DNA of 64,000 bases from Sipunculus nudus (lineage: Eukaryota; Annelida; Sipuncula; Golfingiida; Sipunculidae), in NCBI GenBank assembly GCA_026874595.1, contig CM049306.1, forward strand, positions 16,887,019-16,951,018, given 5' to 3'. The position numbers and the translations under genes are program-made. Numbering within the stretch: the first letter of the stretch is position 1; every line of letters begins with the position of its first letter. This document shows positions 12,474 to 27,100 of this stretch, piece after piece. Below the pieces are notes generated by a model that did no database searches, was not told the origin of the DNA, and saw only the letters and a program-made list of their open reading frames with translations.

Positions 12474-13262
12474 AAGCAGAATAAAAAATATCAGGAATTA
12501 TGCTTGGTAATTAGGTTTTCCCTCAGTTCCTCCTTACATCCTACATTATCCGTGGCATGTGGAAAATATGCTGAGAGAAATAATTTGTACTGTACTGGTA
12601 GTACTGGACCTACTAGTACCGCAGCATTCTATATTTTCAATATCATATGTCTCATCCCGTATGCCATGCAGAACCTGCAAATATTGCTACATGTAGCAAT
12701 GTGTTTTGCAGGATCCATGCATGTTGAATATCACCTTATTTATTTAGTAAATAAAATTTTTTATCTGCATTCTGCATGCCAGTTCCACATTCTGTGCATA
12801 TGAAATCTTAGCTTAACTGCCATGATGAACAGATGATTTACTTGGTATGGCAATAGCACAAATCCAGTTCCCTTTAAACCTGTGAAAATGACTTGATCAC
12901 CAGCTAAATTTGAATCCACCCTTTCATAAAATGATTGCCAGGTATTATTTAACTAGATATTTTCACTATAATCATGTTGTCAATGAGACATTCAGCATCA
13001 TCAGCCCTGTATCTAATTCTGTTTGAATACGTCATGTCATACCCTGTTTCTGAGTGTCTGCATAATATGCGGTATTCATACAGTGTCTCATATTCTGCTC
13101 AGATTGTTGAACTGTCTGCGAGCACTGTTTTTTATCCAGGGTACTTGTCTGTAATGATACCATAAATTTTTTTCAGGGTTATATCCCAGTTGGTCTAATT
13201 CTGCTTTGGCTACTAAAAAATACTTCAGTCTCTAGCCAACAACTTAGACAGCAAACCAGGAT

Positions 13263-13287
13263 GGGGAGGGGGGGGGGGGGAGGGGGG
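13263..13287 (+). repeat. Poly-G tract
   Basis: A near-pure G run, broken by two A, within ADAMTS intron 2. Confidence 0.9.
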
Positions 13288-15054
13288 TTATGGCTTGTTT
13301 TGCCCAAGGTGCAAAATGCGAGAGGAGTTTTGCCTTTTGTTAACCCTGTGATTGAAGGAGGGTATATTGTCCCATTTATATCCCAAAAACTGCAAAAGCC
13401 TCATTTTTGTACCCCTACAAATTGACAGAGTTTTCAATTTGTGTACTTTTGTGATTGCATTTATATCATTTTGTTTAGTCCCATGATTGGATAAGAGGTC
13501 TCAAGGTCCCAGTGTGTCTACATTTAAATCTCAGTGTATTCTTGACTAAATAAGTCAAAGCAGTATATTAGCAAGGGTTTCAGCTTCATATATGTAGTCA
13601 AACAATCCTTATTAATTAGTCATACAGTTTTCATGATAATTTTTGCATATTACGCATAAATATGAATATATATGCATGAAAGTAAATGATACATGTACTT
13701 AACCAAACCCTGATAAGAAACCATACTAGACAAAGCTGCTAGTTGTACACGTAGAATGGACTAAGAAAACCAGGTGAGACTCCCGCTGGGTTTACTTAAA
13801 TACACAAGTAGACAAGGTTGGAACTGCTCCTATTGTGGCAACAAAATATATTTCAATAGGATGTTCCCCTTTCCAGCACTTGCCGTTATATCCAATACAC
13901 TTTAGGATTTAATATCATGCAGTTATATCAATATAAAAGCATCTGAGATGCTTTTTCATATATAAACATTAAAGCTGTAATACCCTATTTGAGTCTTGGA
14001 TAAACACCAATTACCAATGTACAGTCTGGAAGTCAAGCAAGAGGCATGCATACATCATGTTATAGAAAAATCTATTTGCTGAAATACTGGTTCCATGCAC
14101 ATGGAATCTCTAAGTATTTATTCTGCACAATTCTACGGTGCATTCACATAATAAGCAGTCCAACCTGATATCTTGAGGCTCAGTGAACAGGATTTGTTGT
14201 GAAAGATTAAACTGTGAAAACACTTGAGTTGATCTTTGTAAATGATCCATAGATTATGGACACTGGAATAAATACACAAACACAAGACAGGCTGCCAATC
14301 AATGTTTGTCATATTGATAGGGTATGACATTATGACTGATCTAAGGACCTGTATATACTGAGCTGTTGTGTCTGATAATTTTATCATCTAATAAAAGCCA
14401 GAGATGTAAAAAAGGGGGGGGGGGCAAATAACATGGACAGCAAGGAGATCACAAATTGTGAGTCAGAATGTAAGAAGATATCAAACTCCCTAAACCAGTT
14501 CTGGTTATCCAGTCCACGCCCCACTAACCTTGTCTTTGACCTTTGTGTACTTCCTGGCTCTGAATTAAAGCAGTTTAATTGGAATTTGCTGGTGACTTTA
14601 GTGATACTAACACTGACATGGTGGTATGTCATGCTGGACCAAGACCACGTTTGCTGAGAATGTGTAGCTAAGCTTGAGGGTCCTAAACACATTGTAACTC
14701 TACCACCTATAGGTGAAACATAAACCAGAAATCACAAGACAATGGCATATTGTCAAGGAAGAGGGACATCCACTGGGGGACGCCTGTACAGCATGTGTCA
14801 CCCATGGATAAAACCAATCCATTTCAAATGTTGTCTTGATTGTTTCCAGAACTATGGAGTTATGTGCTGGGACAGAGGTTATTTTGTATGAAACTGTAAC
14901 CTCACAGTAGGTCAAATGAGAAGTTAACTATGTCATAGGATTTCCTGTGGTTACATTGTGAGTTACAAAATATTTGACAAAAAATTATAGAGACAGTGTC
15001 CAGTATCAGAGCATCAACAATCACATGATTGATAAAATCAAGATTTCAATAGAT

Positions 15055-15269
15055 TATATATCTCATTAGATTATGTCTTTTAAGTTCTGCATGTTCTGCA
15101 TAATACCTGCCAATCATGTGCTAAATATATCTCATTAGATTATGTCTTTTAAGTTCTGCATGTTCTGCATAATACCTGCCAATCATGTGCTAAATATATC
15201 TCATTAGATTATGTCTTTTAAGTTCTGCATGTTCTGCATAATAACTGCCAATCATGTGCTAAATATATT
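15055..15269 (+). repeat. Tandem array, 3 copies of a 69-bp unit
   Basis: TCTCATTAGATTATGTCTTT begins at 15061, 15130 and 15199, a constant period of 69. The copies are nearly identical; the third has one visible change (ATAACTGCC for ATACCTGCC). The near identity suggests recent duplication. Confidence 0.95.
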
Positions 15270-16836
15270 CACTTTCACAACAATACTAGCTAATTTCACC
15301 TTCATTTAATATAAATGTCATTGTAAATGAATGGCAAATGTTAACATGCCAGATACAATAAATAGGACCTGCCTTGGTAATCATAAATGATGTATATGTA
15401 CATACTTGTTCCTGTAATAAACATGTATTATCACAGAAATGTAGGTAGACATGAGCTTCAATTCAATGTTTGCTTAATTATATTTAGAGTATTGTTTCCC
15501 TTGCTAAGTTATTGCAATGAACTTCTTTCCAAAAATGTTATCCTCCTTTACAACAATGCAATGGTATATCTTGTATAGAATTTTTATTTTCACAAATATT
15601 TTAACTTTGAGATGAAAATGATGTCCCACAAATTATATTTTTGTGAGATACTGAAAACACATTATAACTATTTAATGTTATGAGTATATAAAAATCATTA
15701 ACATTATTCATATCAAAGATATGGAAACATTATACTTCTTCATAAAAATGCATGCAATTAGTCAATTTTAAAAGGACACCTCTAAGGTCGTGTCTGTTGC
15801 GTTCCCAACATTATAGACAAAGATGTAAGACATGGGAACCAAATCATCTCATTTATAACAGAAGTGACCTTATTTATACAGGTATTTCATGTTAAGCTGT
15901 ATCTGCAATCAATTGTCAGTCACCCATGTCATTCACCTCCAAACCAACGAGAATGGCAGTTATTCTCCTGTGGGAATATCTGTTTGTATCATATTTATAA
16001 CCACTCAATTATCAGCTACACATTGATCTCTATCTTTTGCAATCCATCATGGTTTCTGCAGTTTAAAGCAAACAGTCATCAGGATGCCTTGTTCCATACA
16101 ATTATCATCAAGCTGAAATTACAACTGTATTACTTGTTAGAAGAAATATGATGTACACAGGTACATATGCTATTCTAAATTGGAACAATGAATTTTTTAC
16201 TTTTTCTGTTTAATATAAAGAAGTCCAAGAGCTAAAAGGACTCAGTATCTCTGCATTATAAATTAAAAGAGGATATAAGTACTGTTTTTAAATATTATGT
16301 AATATATGAAACTTAATGGGTGACCATGGATGGCTGGATGGAGCAGGTCAAATTTTGTGCTATAAGTTATCCTTACCCTTCAATATTTTATTTGTACATA
16401 TAATACATTAATGGTGTTATACATAACTTATGTGCTAGGATGGACGTGCACTTTAACTAGGTGACTACTGGATAAGGAGTCATGATAATTGTATAGTTTC
16501 CACTCATGCCCTTGTAATAACCTAACTCTTAAGTTGTACCAGATATAACAACAAGTACTCAACTCAGATATTATCGGACTCTCTACTCTGATCAAGATTT
16601 TTAGTGTGATGTGCAAAGGCTCTTATGCCTCTGGAACAATTTAAAACAATTTAACACAGATGTGGCTCACTAGTTCTGAGTTCTATTCAAGATTTACTTT
16701 TTGGTGTCAAAAGAATAAAGACATTGGGGTCAGCACATCAATCAGTAACTAGTTGGTCTGTGCAAACTAAATGTGTCACTTTTGTATTGTAAAGCAGTTA
16801 ATTACAATGGTTGAAGATACAAATAATGGAGTATTA

Positions 16837-16995
16837 CAGTTGAACCTGTCTGAAAGACCACCTGCCTATATTGAAACCACCCTTGAGTGAACAAAAAGCA
16901 TTCCCATTGACTATAACTGACCTATCTAATGAAACCACTCGTGATAAGACCACTTTTGGCCAATCCCATGGGTGGTCTCATAAGAGGTTTCACTG
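16837..16995. mobile_element. Mariner-like MITE, 159 bp
   Basis: Imperfect inverted repeats of about 25 bp start CAGTTGAACCT on the left and, read on the other strand, CAGTGAAACCT on the right, both ending in GACCACC. TA flanks each end (16835-16836 and 16996-16997). CAGT termini with TA duplication are typical of Tc1/mariner-derived MITEs. There is no coding capacity. Confidence 0.75.
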
Positions 16996-19900
16996 TATAC
17001 AATTTTTCTTACAACTTAATACAAGTCATCCATTCAAAGTATCATGTCTATCTAATTCTGGGATCCAACACATATCAATGCAATGGTATCTTACCAGTGT
17101 TGATGTTAAATTGAAAAACTCTTAAAATCAAATCAGTAGCAAAATGAATGTGGTCAAAACTATTTTGAACATGCCAATGTATATAATAAAATAGTATGCT
17201 ATTGAGTGCCATTAATACTCTATACTTATTAACTCTTCTATGTCACAGAAATCTCATGATATTTATTTATTCTGATGTAAGATTGAGGAGTGCTCCTAAA
17301 CTGGTTTATCCACTCATGTTTATGTATGTACTGGAATATTATTTTAATTTCTTTATTTCATTTATTCCTTTATTTAGATATAGGATTAAGGAGAACTCAG
17401 CCATAGTCCATCAACTCCTCTGTAAGAAATATGTACCAGAACACACATTCACTAGGCTCAGATGGTGTCTCATACTAAGTATATAATAAACCCACCCCAA
17501 TTAGCAGGCTATATATTTTCAAGAGGCCTGGCTTGATATAACTGCTGATGTCTGCCACCCACTGCATGTTCACAAGGCTAACATGAAAGTAATGCTTGTG
17601 TAATAACATGTGGCATCAAGGACGCAAAAGATTTTCCAACTTAGCTGCAGCAGGAGTGACTGTTAAAAAAAAAACCTAGCCTTTGCTCCTGTAGGGTTTA
17701 TATCTGGTTGATACTGAACAGTCAGAACACAGGGAATGCCTCTCACCAACCTGTGACCTGTAAGATGCTGCTGTAATGTATGTTACATTACACCTGTGTG
17801 GGTGTGTGCACAGTCACAGGTGTGCTTCCTCATAGCTCTTACCAAAAGATACGGGTAAGAAAGGTAGCTTTTTATCTTAAGGTTTTACTTATTTCTGATC
17901 CAATTATTTTTTTCAACAAGAATGCAATACAGGTTGTTATTCACACCACCGCTACAGTCTTCTTGTTTGAGTCATATCCCTTTTTAATTTAACATCTGTC
18001 TTGGGAATGCTATTCTGCAGACAGCTTGTAACATAATCTGGTCTTAATCATAATTATAAAGTCATTACCATACTCATTTCAGAATAAACTACAAATTCAA
18101 TTAATAAGGACCATCTGAAGTTGTCACAGTATAGAAAATACCGAGGTAATCAGACCTAGCACTTGACATATTTAATTATATACTAAAGTATATCAAATGT
18201 TATTACCAGAGTGATTTTATGTTATCATTTTAGTTTTTGTCATATCACTGTTAGCCATGATCAAAGTAACAGGTATTGCCATTTCAATGTCAATGTCATA
18301 TAAACATGTACATATGTCACCTGATATAATTGTTAACTGTTATGCAAAGTTCTCCCTGCATTCATCAGACAATTCTTATGAATTTAAAGCATCAAGTAAT
18401 AAGACAGATTACTTTCTTCACAGATCAAATGATGTTAATAGTAGGAAAAGGTAAAGCTAGTAACTTGGTAAGCCTAAGCTTGCTTGGGATGACAGTGATT
18501 GAAATGTGTTTGCATGGTACACCACGAGCTTGAGCCTCAGGTGTGTACTATTTCGGCAGCAGGTGAGCTAGACAGGAGATGGCTGCATAGCTGCCACACC
18601 ATGCATAGCAGAATCCCTTGCTCTGTCTGGGCACTGACTGAGGTTAGCAAAACAGGTTAGGAGCTAATAATCTTGAGTGATAGTATGGTAACATCAGAAA
18701 TGATATCATGAGACCTGAGTACCTCTCCGGCCTAGCACCTTTACCTGAAGAATGCATCACTACAACACAAATCCTGAGAAAACAGTTTTTTTAATATAAA
18801 AAATAAACACATATACATGTTGCAAATTAACTAGCTGACCAGGAATGTGAACTGGTATGGTTTATCCATCGACTCCCGACATTTTAGTTCATTTTTTAAA
18901 GAAGAGCACCACTTAAAAAGTACCGTAAGAAGTTCTTGATCCAATAAGTCTGTTGCATTCATTACATGGCAATTGTTCCTATAACTGCATCAGTAAATGG
19001 TGTCCTATATAGTAAAAAGTTTCTATTTTTTTTGGGTGAAAACTCTACAGATGTGTTAAGACAGGTACACATGGGGCAGCTGACATAGATAAATGGAAAA
19101 ACCATTTTTTAGGTTTTAAAGTGGTAGTGTTTACATTTTGACCATTATCTTATATATATACAGTGTAGTTCTTGATGACTCAATACTTCATGTGTTGCCG
19201 CCTTCTCCATATCCTTATTTATACCTGAGTATATACATAAGAATATATATATATCTGCCATGGTTTGTTTTATATATCATTCAAGTGGGTATTTAAGCAA
19301 AATGAAAAGATACACCAATGAACATGAATACAATCAATTATCTAAGCAGAGAATCAGTATAAGCTGTTTGATGGGCCATTCATCATCCTGCAAACATCCC
19401 CCATGTGTGGTCTGGTCTGGTCTGGTTGTATTTCAGATAGCAGGCTGGAAGTGCCCATTGTAAAAAAGCAAACAACACAACACACTCTTGATACTGGAGA
19501 GTTGAGGATGCATCCCAACCCTTCCCTTATATATGTGTGACGGTGAACCTTGTCCTGGGCTATTCAAAAAGGCTACCATGTGGCATGCATGTTAAACATA
19601 AACCTAAATGTGAATGGAGAGCATGTGGAACTCTCCCAGGACAGGGTTCAACTAATCTACATGCTCAGCTCCAGGTTAATGTTTAATTTCATCTGACATG
19701 GTGTAAGTTTAAGTCACCACTGATCACATTATAGGGCAACTTCCATTTTTAGCTTCAATATCCTCTGCTATAGTTAGAAGCCATCTGTTTGGGCCATGTG
19801 TTTTCTATGACTCTAAATAACAAGCTGTTCTGCCCAACCATGTATCATCTGATAGCAAGAACAAACCTGGTCTGCTATGTCTGTTACCTGACATGGATTG

Positions 19901-20091
19901 TATAATATCTGCTACATGAAACTGCAGTAATACAAAAACCAAGTCTAAAAATATTATTCATATAGGATTGTAAGGAATTTTAAAACTTTTCAGTCTATTT
20001 TTTTTATTTAAGTCAAATAAGATGAATTTTAAACTTCCACAGGTTAAGTTTTGTGTTCTTTAGACCAGAGGGGATAAGGAACAGTGACCAG

Positions 20092-20170
20092 TTTACGGGA
20101 CATAACGGTATCTACGGGACATACCGGTATCTACAAGACATACCGGTATCTACGGGACATACCGGTATCT
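20092..20170 (+). repeat. 19-bp minisatellite, about 4 copies
   Basis: The unit CGGTATCTACGGGACATAC is repeated head to tail with few changes (ACGG for CCGG in the first copy, CAAG for CGGG in the third). The unit contains the palindrome ATACCGGTAT at each junction. Confidence 0.9.
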
Positions 20171-23100
20171 TTTAATAAAAACACATGTATAACCTTGTTT
20201 AGACCAGTGATCTCTAGAGCAGTGTTCTCTGGACAAATGCTCCTTCATGGCCAGATTGTGGAACCATTGTGTTGACTTAGGAGTGAAAAGTCCTTCTACA
20301 CTGCTTTGTTTTATGCTCATTCGAAAAAAATGGTCCCCCCCCCTTTCTGTGGTGCAAAATATCACTATGTTCCCATTCCCTGATTCCCAACCATCACCCC
20401 ACTTCAACTGGATATGCTGTAATCAGCATAGCTTGGACAAGTTGTACCTAGATCAGCAGTCTTCATGGGGAGTATTCACTAAGCCAGTATTTCTAATGCC
20501 TGATGTGAGATCGCAATGAATGAGGGTGGCAGACAGATCAAAAGGAAAATGACTGATGTTTTTTTTCAATGTTACTACTCAAAGTCAAGACCCCTAGTCC
20601 AGTGTTTTACTGTGTTTTATTGGGCTGTGAAAGAGGTTAGAGAGCTAAGCATCCAACATACAGTGGAAGGTCAACCAATATCAGCACTGGCAGTTCCATA
20701 GCTCCCACAACTCAATGTATCTACTGCTAGCCTTTCAGATGTATAACAGCAAGAAGTAGCCATTAGGGCTTCCTTTATCAGTCCAGGGCTTAAGCTAGAG
20801 TTCCTGCATCTCCCAAAGTGTATACCTGCAACCCGCCCCCACCCCCCCTCCCCCACTACCACCATAATACTCCTGAACTTGTCTGATTAGTACTCTTCAC
20901 TTTAGAAGTGACTAAGGAGGCCACCAAAGCCTGTCCTGGGTTTATACTAAAAGTTAACATTTGCACTGATTACCTCTCCATGTTTTCCCCACACTTGTGA
21001 TAACATAAAGAAACCAACTACACTTGACCCTAAAGTAAATCTTGAAAAGTACCTGGAGATGACAGTAGGTCTTGATCTGTATCCTGAAAACCTAACATAA
21101 CCTGTCATCAAATTTAACACATTTCTTGGACATGTGTAAACCTAAATCAATGGCAACATTAACTATGTGAACCTATGCCCCTGCATTGATAAGCCAAGCA
21201 ATTCAGGGATGGGTTGGATAAAGTCCAGGATTCCTCAATCACAGCTCAGACTGATGGAGAAATTTCAATATATTGATTTATGTCTTATTTTTGGGCTGAA
21301 ATTTGGAGATGTGCAAATGACATAATTATAACTGTCAGACCATCATAATTATCACCTCACTATGAAGGCCCATACCTGGGCTTGCTGAAAGTACAAAAGA
21401 AGTAGGTTCAAGCATTGTGACATATTAAAAAAATAATTTAGGTCTAATGATACAAGTGGCCAGAGAAAGAGGTTTGTTTGAAGTTTTGATTGATATCCCT
21501 TTGCCAAGAACATCTCCTTGGGCTTTACCTTGGCCTTCCTCCAGACCAGCTGGCCAATGTGCAAGTAATCAGGCCTACAGTAAAACTGACCACAGGTCCT
21601 TTCTATATTTCATTGAGACACATTACCAGTCATCTCTATGATGCTTATGGTTCTTCCATTTGTAAACTGGCAGCACCTGGGCCAGACACCTGATGTGATT
21701 CCAGCCTCTGCAGCAGCAGCTGTTTTGGATGGATCTGGATTTATGGAGTAGCCATGCAAGATCCTTTCCTACCTCAGCTGAATCAGCAAAGCAACAGCAC
21801 TGAGCTGTACCTACCACTATCAGCAGCCAGTCAAGTCTCCTAAAGCCTTCTTCCAGACAGTTTTGGGGCACCAGCACCGGTCAAAAGTGCAGTGACCACT
21901 AGGTCAGGGAGCTACTGTACCCATTTGTCTAATATATATCACAAATATCAAACTGACAAAACACTAGCTGTTTCTGGGGCCTTCATAATTCATTTGAAAA
22001 GAATATTAATATTTACACTAAGCAGCATCATATTCGAAGAATGCAAATAATTTCAAACAACTGTGTAAAGTATCAGACTCTGGTGTTAATATAACACTGT
22101 TATGAGTGACAAGTCCTGTTTAAAACTATATAATAAAAGGTAAGGCTATATAGTACTATCTAGCATTCACTGATTTGAAATCCTGCTGGATGGAATGAGG
22201 GTTGAAGGATTAGTTATCTGCACATCCCAATGGCAGAGATGCAGTTGGCATGAAGGGCACTCGCTGGTACAGGATATTACCTCAAATCGGGAGTTCATCA
22301 CCCCTGCATGTAGGAGAGCAGCATAGGGCCCATAAAGTCCTTTCATGTGCAGCTCTCACATAGAGACATTAGCAGAACCCCTAGTTGTATCCACAAAGAC
22401 CAAACTAACTGGCCTTTGGGCATCCTACACTTACACAGCCATTACAGGGCAGGCCCCTATTCAGAGAAGCATGACCTCTGTAAGGAGAAAATGGAAGTGT
22501 CATAAGGCCCAGCCCATCATCCTGGGTTTTGATACACCTCTCTGATGGAGGTCTAAGAGTGACAGTCTCAGTAATGAAACTCCAATGGAACATGTCATAT
22601 TAGCTCTCTGCTGCTAGCTTCTTATCCCATGGATTTAGGACAGCTGAAAACTGGGAGAGTGGTATATAGGATTGCATATCCTATCCATCACTTCAGACCT
22701 TGTCATACAGTATTGTGCTAACCAGCCAAAAATCTGATTATACCACCCTGTCAACAATCAGGTGGTGCCCTTGGGGAGGGGCAATGTTTGGGTTACTGAC
22801 AATGTTTAAAAGCTTATGTTGTGCACAAGCTGACTATATTTGACATGCTGTGCAAAACCACAATGAAACCTGATGCACTGAGGACATATCTAGCATTTTC
22901 TATAATTTTGTCCCAATTTTTTTGTAAGCAACTTGTCCTTGGCAGGTTATTGTGAGCAGTATCCAGTTACAGCAAAAGTTTCAGTCATAATCTTCAAAGG
23001 ATGATATTTTCTGCATTATCTTCAATGAAACAGTACCAGTATTCTACATGTAACTTTCTTCAAAATTCAACAATGCTTGGCTCAATAGCATAACATATTG

Positions 23101-23815
23101 CAAAGTAAATGACATTTTAGACCAAAAGGTAGTACCAAAGTAAAGCAGTCAGTGTTTACATAAATTGAAGATAGACAAACAATGTGCAGATAAAATGTGT
23201 CAAGCTACACAAGTTCAATGTAACACACATGTAGCTTGTTGTGCACAGAATGGTTTGGACAACTTACCTAAACAAAAAAACTTATCCAGGGCAAACTTTC
23301 TCACAAGACAGCAAGATGAAAGTTATGTTTAACTGAAAACAACCACTGTGGGAAATGTCCTATCACTGAGGGAATCAACAAATTGAGCAAAAAAGTATAT
23401 TACTAACAGACATTTGTGCTGAGACACACCGGTTTCACCTTGAGAACCTCACCACAAACACCACAAGGCTTTTATTTGTGGTTATGGGAACATCATGAGA
23501 AATATCAAGTATTATTCACCTCCAAAATGAATAAACATACATTAATTATACTCTTAGGTTCATTCCTTTTCCACTTCTTTGATCATATATTTAATAAAAA
23601 CATACCTTTGCTTTGTCAAGGATGGACACATTTATCACTATACTTTGAGAGATGTTTTAAAGTGATAATGATAATTGGCAATTTGTGGCTCACTGGCTGA
23701 AATATCCCATGTGCAAGTGGGTGTGAAATGTTACATACCTTCCGCACCTGTACAGATCTACAAAATGTGTCAACAGGTACCTATTTCTTGGTTTATGTAT
23801 AAACATTGTACTTAC

Positions 23816-24171
23816 CATATAATCACATATACTGAGTGTTGCCTTAGAATCTGAGTGTTCATTCACTACACCACTATGGTAACAATGTCTGTAAGGTTCC
23901 GAATCGTTCAGCCAAGTTCTATTATGATCCAAGTATTGAAAAACCAATCCAGGTGCTATAAATTCAGACTGTGGCACCAGATGCAAATGAAGTTTACTTC
24001 CTGATAATTCTAACTGGAAGATCTTCTTAGAATTCCCTAACTGCTGATCTGCACTTAGATCCCGCTTTCCTCTTTGAAGGAAATGACTCTCTGGTGAGAC
24101 TGGCATCCCTTGCTCATCCACTCGTTTTGGAACCACAACTTGGAAATCCTTCCTGTGGTCTGTTGTTTTGT
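23816..24171 (-). CDS. ADAMTS-family metalloprotease, exon 2 (propeptide)
   Basis: This exon encodes most of the propeptide that keeps a secreted ADAMTS protease latent. The minus-strand acceptor is CTGTTTTGCAG, and the donor after ATTATATG is GTAAGTA. The 356 nt start with two bases that complete the codon begun in exon 1 (G+AC, Asp) and end in phase 0. The peptide opens KTTDHRKDFQVVVPKRVDEQG; the V-V-P-x-R-V-D-x-x-G core is the conserved start of the Pep_M12B_propep domain. It continues with LSGSKLHLHLVPQSEF and APGLVFQYLD, then CYHSGVV and SKATLSICDYM, which match the family pattern C-[YF]-x-G-x-V and [LI]-S-x-C-x-G-[LM]. Here Tyr replaces the usual Gly after Asp. An LQRGKRD stretch is basic but lies too early to be the main furin site. 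Confidence 0.93.
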
Positions 24172-27100
24172 CTGCAAAACAGATTTCAAGATAAAAGCTT
24201 CTGGCTCAATTTGTAAATACTTGAAGAAAATTCTATTTTCAGAATGATTAAACTATAATACTTCATACATTCATCGGAAATCAGCATCCTCCTCTGTTTA
24301 TTTATAGAACCACAGATGCATTAGACTGTTAAAGTTAATGATAACAAAATGGGATCTTATTACAGATCTGACATGAGAGCTCCATGGATGGATGAGAGCA
24401 AAGGGGCCAATGCAGGGTTTATAGCATTTGCCTCCAACCACCATTTTATACTGAAAGTATGTAAACATTAAAACATAATTATATATGGTCCTTGATTAAA
24501 AGGATTTATTTAAATCACACCTGGCTCTTAACAAGATTTATAATGTTGCATTTGGGTAAACAAGGAGCAAAATGTTTGTTTCATTTGAATTTTATTGCTC
24601 TTGCACCTGGATAAATCATCAGAACCTAAACATATAAACTGTCAGGAGATGTGAAAATGCTGTGTATATAATGAGCTACATTTGCAATGTCTGCATGACA
24701 TCGTTTTTTATAGTGCAATAAACTTAAGAGCACCAGACAATCTTTTCCTTGCTATGCAGAGTGGAAAATCATTACTTGTCATTATGTCTGAATAAACTCA
24801 TCACTAATTAAATCATTAAATCTAGATTAAATATAGGTCACACAACTTTGTGAGCATACATCTGTCTGCCCTTGAATTGGGAATTTTATATAAAAAAAAT
24901 TCAAAATGTATCTATGTAAGGTAAAGAAGTACATGTTTTCTGGATTATCAAAGCTGAAGATTAAATAACATGCCTTTCTTATCAATTTTTTTAATCAGAA
25001 AAAATGTTAAAAGGCTAATCAGTCCTTGCTCTTGGCTAAATATTGAATATCAGAAAAAAATATCATCAAAATGACAAGTTGAATTTCTGGATTACATATG
25101 ATACTCAGAAGCAGCATAGACCAGTAACAAGCAAACAGTAAGAACATTCCAGGATCATAGGGTGCACCCATAACAAAGGTGCTCCCACATAACTCAGACA
25201 TACCATACATTTACCTTGACAGTTACTACCCTTTAACCAACACTATACAGCACATTATCTTCCCTGGACTAGCTCCAGAGCTCCAGCATTCCAAACAATA
25301 AATAGGGTATCAATTGGATCTATACACTCACCCCTATTTCAATATACACACTGAGAAGTAGAACCCCAAATTATTCTCCTTGTACAAAGCTTAGGTTATA
25401 GATACAACAATGATTCTGTGCAATAAGGTTTATCATAAAGTAATTAAGTGATTACATTTATATCTTATTGCCAAAAATGAAAATCTATTAAATTTGAATT
25501 TTAAACTGATCAAGTCATGGAAAATATACACGTCATAGTACTGAACATCACTTACACACACTGAACATGAACTAAGCCTGTATCAGTATCATTTGGCCAT
25601 TTTACCCTTGGACGAGCCTTTTAAGGTGATTTTTTTTTTTCAATAAATGAGTGATATGTATATCATCACTACTATTTTTCAGATTGTTGAAAATCTGAAC
25701 TTATACAAAAGTCTTCAATCTTTTCATAATAATAATACTTCTGATACTTATCCATGTGAAATATTTTAAACTTAGGGTGAAAGAAATATTGATGACCCTA
25801 AACATAAACAAAAGTGCAGCTCATTAAAATTCATTATATCTTCTGTTACATCTATAAAGTCCTATCTCCTTTTTATTTACATATATAAAGCCTACACCCA
25901 GACTAGCTCTAAAATGTCTACAACAAAAATATATTCTATTACAACTGGCTTTCAAATAATATTAGCAATGATGTATCCTTATGAATTTAAACCTCAATGT
26001 AATGACAATCAAATATAACTAGAATTTATAGGATTATTTTTTTATTGATCTAAAATGGGTCTTTTTGGACTGCAAAGCAAACCAAGTCATACAAATTTGC
26101 TGAAAAGGGTCTGTCAAGTAAGCCGTTCTGGCTTCTATAGGTCAAAGTCACTCAAGTGAGCAAGGCTGGTTAGTTGTGTGAATAACAAATATACTCAGCA
26201 TACAAATTATCTGCACCACAATACTTGATCTGGGGCAAAGCACCTAAGTTAATTATAAGGTGTACAAACAACAGGTCTAAAGCATTTGCAGCCAATGTAA
26301 TATAGAGGGAGTATCCGGTCTTACAGGCATACCATTATCATACAGATCTCATTATTTCAAAGATTATATATTCATCACACAGTGTCTATTATTTCCCCAT
26401 AGAGAGAAATTACTTTTATAACAGGTTCATTATTAAGCCTGAGCACCAGCATTTCAGGTGACCCTACACCCTGCTCATGGGTGTAGGCAGCTTATTATTT
26501 TGTGACATTCAATTTGGTGTAACTATAATGTTCACAAATTGCTGACAGTGACTTCTTCAAAATGGAAAGCATTTGAAAAAAAAGCAGAAGTTAATTGGCT
26601 TAAATAAATCACTTGGCCAGGACTTGCATTTGAAATAAATACTTGACAGTTGAAAGACGGGAGTAGGTTAGGCCAGGAAAGGTGTACAGGCAGTTTGAGG
26701 GGATGTAGAGTTAAGCTTTTCAGGTACTTTGTACAATGGTCACTTTTGAGAAATTTTGAAACTATAAGCAATTTTCTCTTAAGCAATTTTCTCTTAAGCA
26801 ATCAAAATGGATTTATAAAAGTATGTGAACTTAATATCTAAGTATTTTGGGGGGGTATTTACATAAAACATACTTCTCATCTACATCACTAGCACAGAGA
26901 TTTGTGGCTGGATCCTGGATACACTGCACCTTAAATAGTGCCAATGTTTGACATGGCTTAATCATTAGCCTACTTTGAATGAAGACCTGTCAACTTGCCA
27001 AGCAATTGTGTTCTTTCACCAATCTCGACAATGATAAGTTTTCATTTATAAATGATACACAAAGAAAAAGGCTACCACATGCTTATGGCTATGATTATCC

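Larger units (their letters stand above)
4428..23815 (-). other. ADAMTS intron 2 (about 19.4 kb)
   Basis: This is the intron between exons 2 and 3; both borders are canonical on the minus strand. It is AT-rich and free of recognisable exons. Insertions that could be defined are listed separately: repeat family copy A (6320-8440) with a TA transposon in it, a SINE (12146-12459), a 69-bp tandem array (15055-15269), a mariner-like MITE (16837-16995) and a 19-bp minisatellite (20092-20170). A G-run lies at 13263-13287. I see nothing definable in 4428-6300, 8441-12131, 12474-15054, 16996-20091 or 20171-23815, apart from short ORFs without family signatures. Confidence 0.75.

Noticed and set aside
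17770-17795. Palindrome TGTAATGTA-tg-TTACATTACA
   Set aside because: Short and isolated; palindromes of this size are expected in AT-rich DNA of this length.
23416-23700. 94-codon plus-strand ORF next to ADAMTS exon 2
   Set aside because: Lies in the intron on the opposite strand without a signature.
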